Origin: Heloderma charlesbogerti
Taxonomy: Eukaryota; Chordata; Lepidosauria; Squamata; Helodermatidae
Assembly: GCA_026122225.1 (NCBI GenBank)
Contig: JANEZZ010001895.1
Span: 1,302,001-1,366,000 of the forward strand
Direction: 5' to 3'
DNA: 64,000 nt
Both the position numbers and the translations under genes were made by a program. Below the pieces are notes generated by a model. It worked only from the letters and a program-made list of their open reading frames with translations, did no database searches and was not told where the DNA came from. This document shows, one piece after another, positions 33,112-43,499 of the stretch. Position 1 is the first letter of the stretch, and each line of letters begins with the position of its first letter.

Positions 33112-33641
33112 TGTCGAGGGCTCCTTGGAGGTCTCTCTCAGTCTAAACCAGTAGCCAAGCCCAGACACAGACAAAGGAATTCCTTTCAAAGCTTTATTCT
33201 TCTTTTACAACTTAACAACTATACCAATTGCAACTAGATCTGAGCAGCACAGTACCTATGCCCTAAGTTGGAACAGTTGGTCCCCGTTTGAAAGGGAATT
33301 ACTGGCAGACCCCTGAACTTAAGGACTAGGGAGAGTGCCTCCCCTTTTCCCTTGGAGCCTCTGGGCGCAGCCGTTGTTTGCGTGCCAACCTGGCACTTCG
33401 CCTCCTTTCCGTGCCCTCCATCTGGCGCCGCTCTCTGCGTCTGCGTCGCGCATCCACTAAGTCTGCTATCTGTGCTTGGTCACTCCCTGGACTGCTAACT
33501 AAACTAGGAATGCTGGTGGGAGGAATCTCCGTCAGCTGTTGGTCCTGGGAAAGAGGAGCGCACTCCTCTCCCAGGAGCGACTGCTCTTCCTCAGAATCAG
33601 AACTACTCTGGGATTCTATGGGCTCAGTGTCCACCCTGACA
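33112..33641 (-). mobile_element. Solo LTR (530 bp) with internal reading frame, copy 1
   Basis: On the minus strand it begins TGTCAGGGTGG and ends GCCCTCGACA. It is flanked by identical GGTGT at 33107-33111 and 33642-33646. A minus-strand AATAAA lies at 33193-33198. It shares its whole length with 38998-39526. The 5-bp duplication and TG...CA borders identify an LTR; the absence of internal sequence makes it a solo LTR. Its first roughly 310 bp carry an open reading frame described separately. Confidence 0.9.
33326..33640 (-). CDS. Reading frame inside the LTR, probable tail of the element's pol polyprotein
   Basis: The frame is open from the very first base triplet of the LTR (GTC AGG GTG GAC) and has no in-frame ATG near its start. 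It ends at a TAG at the same place as in the second LTR. It reads DTEPIESQSSSDSEEE, then a Pro/Ser-rich middle, then a very basic stretch (RRRRRERRQ, RRRSARLARKQR). By eye it is about 80% identical to the 38998 copy over 102 residues, with no indel. In a complete element this frame would be entered from the internal region into the 3' LTR, as happens in some Ty3/gypsy elements, giving an acidic-then-basic C-terminal tail. It is not expressed from a solo LTR as it stands. Function is unknown. Confidence 0.5.
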   Translation of the reverse strand, partial: VRVDTEPIESQSSSDSEEEQSLLGEECAPLSQDQQLTEIPPTSIPSLVSSPGSDQAQIADLVDARRRRRERRQMEGTERRRSARLARKQRLRPEAPREKGRHSP

Positions 33642-34479
33642 GGTGTGTATTAAGAGTATATCGGCACTCAGACCCAAGCAGAAAGGGGTTGGTAATTCCA
33701 GTGACAAAGGGAGTAAAATAGAAATAACTGCAGAAGCCTCACAGACCTCAAAATATGACAAAATGTGTAAATTCAACATTCTTTGAAAGGATGCAAAGGT
33801 GTCCCAAAGCTTTGATAGTGGAATTTTTTTAATGGAGAGGATGCAGTAAGGTGTCTGTTTAAACATGAGCTGGCTTCTCCATTGTGGATGGAGCCTTCAT
33901 AAAATGCTACTTGGCTGGGTTCCCAAGACACATAATTTTGCTGAGTTTGCAAAAGGAGCATGTCATATTGACAAACCAGCAAAGGCAATAAATTATTAAG
34001 AATTGGTTTATCAAGGCATGGGCATAAGTTCTCAAACTGAATAGAATAAAACCAAATTGCATTGTTTTTATGGTTAACATTTATTTTTTACCATATGAAA
34101 GTAAATGCTCCCACATCCCTTTCAACCCTTACCTCTTCCCCCTCCCCCATCTCACCTGATATATTGAATAACCTCTTATTCTCCCGTAACTGTTCTATGT
34201 GCCCCCTCAATGCTATTCCCTCATGACCTGTGATTGCCATCTCTCTCTTCCACCATTGTCCCTCCTCTCCAGCATACATATATCAACTTATCTTTCTCCT
34301 TTGGCTCCTTTTCTGCTTCATTCAAACATGCCATGGTTTTCAAATAACCTTCCCTTGACCCATCCTCCTTCTCCAGCTACCACCCAACTTCCTTTCTACC
34401 CCTTATCTCCAAAGTCCTGGAATGTGCTTTCTGTATGAATAAATAAGAGGAGGCAGGGAGTTTTTGAGGTGTTTTTAAG

Positions 34480-34770
34480 TAGCTTAAGAATATAAGAACA
34501 TAAGAAGAGCACTCCTGGATCAGACCACATGCCTATGTAGTCTTGAGATGAGAGAAAGGGAGATGAGAGTGAGAAGCAGGACCATTTCCCAGCCCTGCTG
34601 AAAGAATTAATTTCCTCCCTTCCCTCCCCGTTCCTTTTTCCTTGTGTGTCATGTCTTTTTAGATTGTAAGCCCTGCAGGTAGGGACTGTCTTGTTTAACT
34701 GAGTATATGTAAGCTGTTCCGAGAGCCTTTTTGACTGAGGAGTGGCACAAAAATACTACAAATAAATAAA
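34480..34770. repeat. LINE 3'-end fragments (CR1-type and L2-type)
   Basis: 'ataagaacataagaagagcactcctggatcagacc' is the CR1 distal 3' UTR read in reverse (compare 37060-37128). 'agattgtaagccctgcaggtagggactgtctt' followed by (AAATA)n at 34655-34770 resembles another LINE 3' end. Confidence 0.5.
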
Positions 34771-35303
34771 CAAACAATCCAGCATTCTTTTTATAGTGTG
34801 GCCAACCAGATGCCCACAGGAAGGCCACAAGCTTAGCCCACAAGTTTAAGATTCTAAGTACCACTCAGAACTGTCTAAAATCAGAACTGGGGTCCAGTAC
34901 AAGAGATTGGATAGCCTAAGGTAGCATCCCTGATCAGGGCTGCACTTCTGGAGGTTATTTTTGCAGAGACTTCTTGAAAAGGAAGTAACTTTCCTACAGT
35001 ATTTCTTGCAAAGTCCAGAGGACACACATTGTAAGAATCATCGCCTCCCCTCCTCACTGTCGCTTCATGCAGCAATCTGTGGTCTTACCTGTGAATAGTC
35101 TGTAGAAGGGAGAGATGCAATATTTCAAAAAGTACACTGGATCATGTACACTCATGCATTTGCTAGTAGTTAAGCTATTCCCTGCCCAGCTGTTCTGCTC
35201 CCATGGAACTGCTCTGATCTGCCACTTGGCACTGCTCCTTGCATGCGTAGACTGTGAATGTACAAATGTACTAGAACAAGAAGAGAGGGTTTGTTTCTCA
35301 AAA

Positions 35304-35495
35304 CATAGTGCAAGCCACTGGTACAGATACAGTGTTCAATGAGAATAATTTTCTATGGAATATGAAATCTCCTACATTGCATTTCAGTTGGAATACTCTG
35401 GGTCTGTTTAACTGGATTAGTAGGGGTCAGGCAGGATGGTCCATAGCGCAAGTCACTGGTACAGATACAGTGTTAAATGAAGATAATTTTAGTAT
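35304..35495 (+). repeat. Direct duplication, about 50-bp units 139 bp apart
   Basis: 'gcaagccactggtacagatacagtgttcaatgagaataatttt' at 35309 recurs as 'gcaagtcactggtacagatacagtgttaaatgaagataatttt' at 35448. Shorter repeats of 'tatgcatctatta' follow at 35505-35550. Confidence 0.8.
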
Positions 35496-36321
35496 CTATT
35501 ATTCTTTTATGCATCTATTATTATGCATCTATTATGCATCTATTATTCTTTTATTTGGGTATTTCCCTATTTTTTTTAGTCTCAAAACTCAATGGAAGTT
35601 TGTTGACCTAATGTTAACTTTTAACTTTAGCCTCCTTATCTTGATATCTCTTTAATCTTGGGGATGAAGGTACAACAAAGCATATTTGTAGAGATGTGTC
35701 ATCTAATTTACATTTGGCTTGAATGGGACTTCATCCCCTTTTGTGTGTACAACAATGGACGATTAAATAACACATGAATGACCACAGATTTCTACATCAT
35801 AATTTGAGCTTACTTTTCAGCACCAGGAGTTCAATACAGTCTTAACTGTGTCTTGTTAGCGGTGGAAGGAAAGCTGGGTGTTAAAATTCTAGGCTGTCAG
35901 GATTACAGTGAGAAAAATGTTCAGTACGCTCTTCATTTCTGCCTTGTGACCAGCCAAAGAATCTGACATTTGATTTGGCTTTTTAAGTATGTTGGGTTTC
36001 TTTTCTTTTATTCTTAAAGCTAGAGATCCTAGCTATCATTTTTATACATGAATTTTCATCAATATGGAAACTAAAGTGCTCTGTCCTTATCTGATATCTG
36101 TAACACTTTCTAGTGACTCATTCAGTGTACAATCACCAATTTATCATGATTTTGGAACTGAGCCTATACTGCAGACATCATAGCCACAAGATCTGGCCTA
36201 TATTTTTTAACTTCTCTGTTTCTTCCCCCTGCCCTTTCACCTAGCCTGATAAAGAATTCAGGAGAACTCAAAAGCTTGCACAATCTTTTGTGGCATTTTG
36301 GTCCGTCCTAATAAAGATATT

Positions 36322-36667
36322 AGGGGCTGCGGTGGCTTAGTGGTTAAGACGCTGAACTGCAGACCGGAAGGTCGGCAGGACAGCAGTTCAAGACCTGAGT
36401 GCTGCATGACGGAGTGAGCTCCCGTCTTCAGTCCCAGCTTCTGCCAACCTAGCAGTTCGAAAGCAAGAAATTGCAAGTAGATAAATAGGTACCGCCTTGG
36501 CAGGAAAGGTAACAGCGTTCCGTGCACCTCCATGTTCAGTCATGCCAGCCACATGACCACGGAAGCGTCTTCGGACAGTGCTGGCTCTTCGGCTTAGAAA
36601 CGGGGATGAGCACACCACAGCCTAGAGTCAGACATGACTGGTTGGGGACACCTTTACCTTTTTTTTT
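36322..36667 (+). mobile_element. Sauria-type SINE, full length, 13-bp target duplication
   Basis: A tRNA-like promoter head ('tggcttagtggttaagacgctg' and 'cagttcaagacctg') is followed by a unique body ('cccagcttctgccaacctagcagttcg', 'ggtaccgccttggcagg', 'catgaccacggaagcgtcttcgg'). It ends 'acctttacctttttttttt'. TAATAAAGATATT is duplicated exactly at 36309-36321 and 36668-36680. The body is that of the SINE family characteristic of squamates, which is the best single clue to the host. Mobilisation of this family by BovB is established knowledge. Confidence 0.88.
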
Positions 36668-36876
36668 TAATAAAGATATTGCCTAACTGGATTTTGGATT
36701 TTTTCCCCTCCTGGATTTTGGATTCTTTTCCTCATGGACAAGCACAGCTATCTTTGTCTTTTTTAATCTCCCAAATATAGGCTCTCAAGTTCTTCCCACT
36801 GAAGCAATGAAATATGAAAGTCTGGAAAGTCTGTTAAATGTATGAAAACCAAAGAGAGGTTTGATTAGGACTTTTA

Positions 36877-37272
36877 GAGAGCAATCCCTAGACAATGTCT
36901 GGGCAGGCCATAGGATAGTTGGTATTCCTTGATCCAAGCCTGGAGATAGTGTTCAGACTTAGGAGTCCAAGTCCCCTCCCCGTCCCCCTTGCACCCAATA
37001 TGGAGAGAACTGGTTGCAAAGGCATTTTGCAACCCCAGAGAAGTCAACAGCTGGTTCGCCACTGTGTGAACAGAATGCTGGACTAGATGGACCCTTGGTC
37101 TGATCTAGCAGGACTCTTCTTATGTTCTTACGACAGAAGCCTGTCTAGCTGAAATGTAGAGCAGGGGAGCGCAGAGACAAACATCACCTCCACCACTCTT
37201 CCTGCTCTGCATTGGATGGCCATAAGCATCCCGAGTTTGGAGGCTTATGGCTATCCCCATAGGATTGCACTC
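36877..37272. mobile_element. PIF/Harbinger-like MITE, long form, with TTA duplication and nested CR1 tail
   Basis: The ends are GAGAGCAATCCC and TAGGATTGCACTC. TTA is present on both sides (36874-36876 and 37273-37275). The interior keeps 'ctgctctgcattggatggcca' of the long-form family. A CR1 3' UTR piece ('gctggactagatggacccttggtctgatctagcagg', about 37060-37128) is embedded in it. Confidence 0.72.
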
Positions 37273-38789
37273 TTAGTGGTTAGGATTGATTCTAGGTTCC
37301 CTTTCCTACACTTTTTAAAAGTAACTTTCCAAACTCAGCAACTTTGTTCAAGTTTTGCAAACATGGCATAATTTATTCTGAGTGCAGAATTTGGATCTCA
37401 CTCACACGCACACTTGACATTATATCTACTACTGGCTGTGATTAGGCAGTACAGCTTTCTCTAGAAGCAGTAAGGCAGAGCTGTGATAAGTATATGGAGA
37501 TCACTTAACTCTTCATTGCAGGCTCCTCTGTCCAGAGTTTTCTTTTTCACTCTGGCTACCAGCCAGTTCCCAGAATTCTACTCAATTTAAGTAATGGCCA
37601 ATTAATTCTAAGTGCAATAGGGGTATATCCCCCCACAACCCTGGAAAGGGTGCTGTGTGTGTTATGTTTCGTTCTAAAGTTATCTAGACATGTTGCAATC
37701 TTATAACTGCAGAGCAGAGAAAACTGAGTGCTTTTCCTGTAATTAAAATTATTTTGCTTTTTTTCAGATATTAACCCGAGGAATTGATTATAAGGCTAAT
37801 CTGTATGTCTTAACTACAACTTCTTTCTGTCTTTTTCTATGAATTGCTAATATTTAGAAAAGGGGAAGGAGAAAGTCAAACTTCACATGTTTTGCTTTTT
37901 TCTTTCAAGGTAAGCTGAAGTGGGAACCATTTGAAAAGTTTAAGGGCAGTTTTCATTGTCTATGTGTAGAACGTGGTTGTGAATAATAGTTTGGATTCTG
38001 ATGGAATCCTTCCTAATATTCTGCCATGTTTTGTGACAAATTGAGTTGAGACAAAATGTAGGTAAAAAAAGAAAAAATCAATGTTTGCTATTTTGTTCAT
38101 CTACCCCATGCATAAATGTGCTCTTTCAACTCTATGTTCTGATCCCTTCCTTGGCTGCTAATGTTTTTTTTCTCTCTTTTGCTGTTTCATAGCATGACTT
38201 CTTACTGTTAGACTTGGTAAATGGATTTTTACTTTACAATCTATTTAGTCTCCTGTGAACGCACAATAGGTGCACCTATCTCAGCACCCTTCCAACTTTG
38301 GCTCCCGGTAACACATCTGCCTTCACACTGCTGTCTCTGGCCTCATGCATAAAGGAACCTTGTATTGGTCTCTCTTGTCTACTGCAGCTGGTTTGGGGGG
38401 CTTTGCTATTGTTGTGTACATCTCCTTTGACAGGTGGCAAAGAAAGGGCTGTAATGCTGTTTCTGATCTCATTTATTCTGTGTTTGTTGTGTTGTTCTAA
38501 TCTTCTTTGCTATTTGTGGCCTGTGCAATGGTACAGAGATCAGTGTTTTAAACCACAAACTCAAGTCCTCTTTTAATTCATGTTATAATGTTTCTGAAGC
38601 TACAAAAGCAGTATGCCAGCCTGAACTGTACAAAATCATAATTGCAAGTCACTAGCACTTTACAGGAGATGGGTGTCCCAGTCTTGTAAATAAGTACTTG
38701 CAGGATTGCCTGCGGCAAGTAGGAATAGCCCTCAAGCAATCAATTATACAGGTTTTTGTAATGCAGAAGAGAAGTGGCTTTCATTCCTT

Positions 38790-38816
38790 CTTCTCTCTCT
38801 CTCTCTCTCTCTCTCA
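38790..38816. repeat. (CT)n microsatellite
   Basis: About twelve CT units. Confidence 0.9.
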
Positions 38817-38997
38817 TTTTGGCCAGCAATGTGCCACAAATGGAATTTTGTCTCGCAGGCTAATGAAAAATTATGGGCAGTATCCAGTGATGTCATTCTG
38901 CTAATGCAAATAATGTTGCACTAGCATAAGGAAACTCTTGTTGTTGTTGTTCAGTCGTTAAGTCGTGTCTGACTCTTCGTGACCCCATGGACCATAG

Positions 38998-39526
38998 TGT
39001 CAGGGTGGACACTGAGCCCATAGAATCCCAGAGTAGTTCTGATTCTGAGGAAGAGGGGTCGCTCCTGGGAGAAGAGCGCACTCATCTTTCCCAGGGCCAA
39101 CAGCTGACAGAGATTCCTCCCACTGGCATTCCTAGCTTAGATAGCAGTCCTGGGACTGACAGAGCGTGGGAAGCAGACTTGCTGGATGTGCGATGCCGAC
39201 ACAGAGAGTGGTGCCAAATGGAGGGCACGGAAAGGAGGCGTAGTGCCTGGTTGGCGTGCAAACAACGGTTGCGCCCAGAGGATCCAAGGGAAAAGGGGAG
39301 GGACTCTCCCTAGCCCTTAAGTTCAGGGTCCGCCAGTGATTCCCTTTCAAACAGGGACAAACTGTTCCAACTTAGGGCATAGGTACACTGCTGCTCCTAT
39401 GTAGTTGCTAACAGTAGAGTTGTTAAGTTGTAAAAGAGGAATAAAGCTTTGAAAAGAATCCCTTTGTCTGTGTCTGGACCTGGCTACTGGATTAGACTGA
39501 GAGAGGCCTCCAAGGAGCCCTTGACA
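38998..39526 (+). mobile_element. Solo LTR (529 bp) with internal reading frame, copy 2, inside BovB
   Basis: It begins TGTCAGGGTGGACACTG and ends GCCCTTGACA. Flanks CATAG (38993-38997) and CATAT (39527-39531) match at 4 of 5. AATAAA lies at 39440-39445. BovB copy 1 reads straight through this point ('ccatagcacacc'), which confirms an insertion rather than an unrelated junction. It is the same LTR family as 33112-33641, in the opposite orientation. Confidence 0.9.
38999..39313 (+). CDS. Reading frame inside the LTR, copy 2
   Basis: It is open from the LTR edge (GTC AGG GTG GAC) to the TAG at 39311-39313. It reads DTEPIESQSSSDSEEE, QQLTEIPPTGIPSL and a basic end (ERRRSAWLACKQR). Many of the differences from the 33326 copy replace Arg by Cys, His or Trp, as expected when CpG sites in CGN codons decay. 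The frame itself has not shifted. The probable tail-of-pol interpretation is the same as for copy 1. Because both copies are solo LTRs, the open frame reflects the parental element and not current selection. Confidence 0.5.
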   Translation, partial: VRVDTEPIESQSSSDSEEEGSLLGEERTHLSQGQQLTEIPPTGIPSLDSSPGTDRAWEADLLDVRCRHREWCQMEGTERRRSAWLACKQRLRPEDPREKGRDSP

Positions 39527-42500
39527 CATATCACGCCAGGCCTTCCTGTCCTCCGCACTCTCCCGGAGCGTGCTCAAGTTCATATTCATTGCATTGGTGA
39601 TGCTATCTAGCCATCTCATCCTCTGCCATCCCCTTCTCCTTTTGCCTTCAATCTTTCCCAGCATCAGTGACTTTTCCAGTGACTTTTCTCTTTGCATTTG
39701 GTGGCCAAAATATTTGAGCTTCAGCTTCAGTGTCTGTCCTTCCAATGAGCACTCAGGGTTGATTTCCTTTAAGATGGAAAGCTCTCACAGCCATACGTTA
39801 CTACTGGGAAAACAATAGCTTTGATTATACAAACCTTTGTCGGCAAGGTGATATCTCTGCTTCTTACTATGCTGTCTAGGTTTGCCATAGCTTTCCTCCC
39901 AAGGAGCAAGCGTCTTTTAATTTAATGGCTACAGTCACCGTCTGCGGTGATCTTGGAGCCCAAGAAAGTAAAATCTGTCACTGCTTCCATTTCTTCCCCT
40001 TCCATATGCCAGGAAGTGATGGGGCCAGATGCCATTATCTTAGTTTTTGTAATGTTGAGTATCAAACCAGCTTTTGCACTCTCCACTTTCACCCTCAACA
40101 AGAGGCTCTTTAGATCCTCTTCACTTTCTGCCATTAGGGTGGTATCGTCTGCGTATCTGAGGTTGTTGATAATTCTCCCGGCAATCTTAATTCCGACCTG
40201 TGATTCATCCAACCTGGCGTTTCTCATGATGTACTCTGCATATAAGTTAAATAAGCAGGGCGACAATATGCAGCCTTGTCGTACTCCTTTCCCAATTTTG
40301 AACCAATCAGTTGCTCCATGTCTGGTTCTTACTGTTGCTTCTTGACCCTCGTACAGGTTTCTCAGGAGACAGGTAAGGTGGTCTGGTACTCCCATCTCTT
40401 TAAGAATTTGCCAGAGTTTGTTGTGATCCACACAATCAAAGGCTTTAGCATGGTCAATGAAGCAGAAATAGACGTTTTTCTGGAATTCTCTTGCTTTCTC
40501 CATGATCCAGCGAATGTTGGCGATTTGATCTCTAGTTCCTCTGCCTCTTCGAAACCCAGCTTGTACTTCTGGTAGTTCTCGGTTCACATACTGCTGAAGC
40601 CTAGCTTGTAGGATTTTGAGCATCACCTTGCTGGCATGCGAAATGAGCGCAATTGTATGGTAGTTTGAACACTCTTTGGCATTGCCCTTCTTTGGAACTG
40701 GAATATGAACTGACCCATTCCAGTCTTGTGGCCACTGTTGAGTGTTCCAGATTTGTTGGCATATTGAGTGCAGCACTTTCACAGCATCATCTTTTAGGAT
40801 TTTAAATAGCTCAGCTGGAATACTGTCATCTCCGCTAGCTTTGTTGTTAGTAATGCTTCCTAAGGCCCATTTGACTTCACTCTCGAGGATGTCCGGCTCA
40901 AGTTCAGTGACCGCACTATCATGGCTATCAGGGACATTCAGATCTTTCCTGTATAGTTCTTCTGTGTATTCTTTCCACTTCTTCTTAATCTCATCTGCTT
41001 CTATTAGGTCCCTGCCTTCTTTGTCCTTTATCATGCCCGTCTTTGCACAAAACGTTCCCTTGATATCTCCGATTTTCTTGAAGAGATCTCTAGTCTTTCC
41101 CATTCTATTGTTTGCCTCAATTTCTTTGCATTGTTCATTTAAGAAGGCCTTCTTGTCTCTCCTTGCTATTCTCTGGAACTCTGCATTAAGCTGGGTATAT
41201 CTTCCCCTTTCTCCCTTGCTTTTCGCTTCCCTTCTTTCCTCAGCTACTTGTAAAGGCTCATCAGAAAGCTATTTTGCTTTCTTGCATTTCTTTTTCTTTC
41301 GGATGGATTTACTTGCTGCCTCCTGAACAATGTTACGGACCTCCATCCATAGTTCCTCAGGCACTCTGTCTATCAGGTCTAATCCCTGAAATCTATTCCT
41401 CACCTCCACTGTATATTCATAAGGGATATGTTTTAGGTCATACTTGAATGGTTTAGTGGTTTTCCCCACATTCTTCAATTTAAGCCGAAATTTTGCAACA
41501 AGAAGCTCATGATCTGATCCACAGTCAGCTCCAGGTCTTGTTTTTACTGACTGTATAGAGCTTCTCCAACTTTGGCTGCAAAGTACATAATCGATCTGAT
41601 TTCGATATTGACCATGTGGTGATGTCCATGTGTAGAGTCGCCTCTTGTGCTGTTGGAAAAGAGTGTTTGCTATGATCAGCGTGTTCTCTTGGCAAAACTC
41701 TATTAGCCTTTGTCCTGCTTCATTTTGTACACCAAGGCCATGCTTGCCTGTTATCCTGGTGATTTCTTGATTTCCTACTTTAGCATTCCAATCTCCTATG
41801 ATGAAAAGGACATTTTTTTTGGTGTTAGTTCTAGAAGGTGTTGCAGGTCTTCATAGAACCAATCAACCTCAGCTTCTTCAGCATCAGTGGTTGGGGCATA
41901 GACTTGAATTACTGTGACGTTGAATGGTTTGCCTTGGATTCATACTGAGATCATTCTATCATTTTTGAGATTGTACCCCAGTACTGCTTTTCCCACCCTT
42001 TTGTTGACTATGAGTGTTACTCCATTTCTTCTAAGGGATTCTTGCCCACAGTAGTAGATATGATGGTCACCTGAATTAAATTCGCCCATTCTTGTCCATT
42101 TTAGTTTGCTGATTCCCAAGATGTCGATGTTCAATCTTGCCATCTCATGTTTGACCACCTCCAGCTTACCTTGATTCATTGTTCTTACATTCCAGGTTCC
42201 TAAACAATATTGTTCTTTACAGCACCAGACTTTCTTTTCACCACCAGACACATCCACAGCTGAGTGTCCTTTCGCCTTTGGCCGAGCCGCTTCACTCTTT
42301 CTGGCACTACTTGGAAATTCCCTCTGCTCTTCCCCAGTAGTATACTGGACACCTTCCGACCTGAGGGGCTCATCTTCTGGCATCATATCTTTTAGCCCTG
42401 TGATACTTTCCATGGGGTTTTCTTGGCAAGAATACTGGAGTGGGTTGCCATTTCCTTCTCCAGTGGACCACATTTTGTCAGAACTCTCTGCCATGGCCTG

Positions 42501-43029
42501 TCCGTCTTGGGTGGCCCTGCACGGCATAGTTACGCAAGCCCCTTCACTAATAGAGATAGCATGTAACAGGATTCTCCAAAAAACTTGCTGTGCAAGCTAT
42601 CGCTATTGGCATTGCACTAGAAGTCCTGTACACAAGCACAGTATAATTGCATCAGTGGAACAAAACAATTGGATATTGCCCAGTGTAGGCTAGTAAGCAC
42701 TGAAGTCTTGTTTGCAAGACTGGGTTGGTTGCTTAATCAACATAGGTTCCTCCGCAGTCCTGGTCTTATTCCCTGGATTCTCCCCTGTCCAGTAGCCAAA
42801 CCTATCAGATAGAGATGCTTGGGAAAGATATGAGCCCATCTGGTCTCCTATGATATGTTGGTCTAATACACATTTGTCTCATGTATGTCTTCGTTGTGAT
42901 GTTATATTACCGAGTAATTCACTTTAGCAACAGCTGCCCTATATCCTCTTTTGAAAGTCCTCTCTGCTGTGAGTATATATTACAGGTTGCAATGAGATGA
43001 AATCACTCTTCAAATGCTTAATATTATTA

Positions 43030-43407
43030 TTACTTGGCAATGGCTTCTTGACCACTTTTAGTGACTGTTCTGGCATATTGAAATGCTTGAATGTCTAATT
43101 TTGCATTTTTACTGATAGTGTTACAACCCAGATTCTTAATGAAAACTGTCAACATCACTACCATCAAATTCAGTGGAATTCTGTGACTAATTCTGGTAGC
43201 TGAGAAATCAGCCCCAAATTGTGTTTTACTGATGTATAAACAGAGAATTGGTCCCACAAAGTGGGGAAAAAACATGGTTGTAGAAGCAGGTAGCTGTGAA
43301 TTATAGTTATGTCTTCTGCCATTGCTTGTCCAATGATTAGAGATTCTTTTCCATTTGTGTAACCTTAGGATGTCGACAGGATTCTTGGATCCTGAGGTTG
43401 TCCACAT
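43030..43407 (-). other. Unexplained 125-codon minus-strand open frame
   Basis: The frame ends LDIQAFQYARTVTKSGQEAIAK followed by a stop. Its last 45 codons look protein-like, with no splice sites apparent. It could be part of a processed pseudogene or an unrecognised transposon. I cannot assign it and give it little weight. Confidence 0.2.
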
Positions 43408-43499
43408 ACATGCTTGATCTTTGCCTCTCCTGGCTTGTAAAGGCAGCCAGAGGTGGACTGGCTGAGTGGGTGGTAGAAACTATGTCCATCTTTATGTGT

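Larger units (their letters stand above)
38937..42545 (-). mobile_element. BovB (RTE-type) LINE, copy 2, interrupted by an LTR
   Basis: It has the same layout as copy 1 on the minus strand, 5'-truncated near 42545. The region 39922-41103 is one 393-codon frame holding most of the reverse transcriptase: VYFCFIDHAKAFDCVDHNKL, GVRQGCILSPCLFNLYAEYI and the catalytic box LRYADDTTLMAES. The endonuclease part is at 41940-42527 (CLGTWNVRTMNQGKLE, SGDHHIYYCGQESLRRNG). About 110 bp present in copy 1 are missing near 39775, and frames are broken around 41104-41268 and 41479-41939. A 529-bp solo LTR sits in its 3' part at 38998. BovB sequence continues on both sides of the LTR, so the LTR is younger. Confidence 0.95.

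Noticed and set aside
38298..38576. 92-codon hydrophobic frame starting MAPGNTSAF
   Set aside because: It is T-rich, with no splice sites or homologue, and its hydrophobicity follows from base composition.
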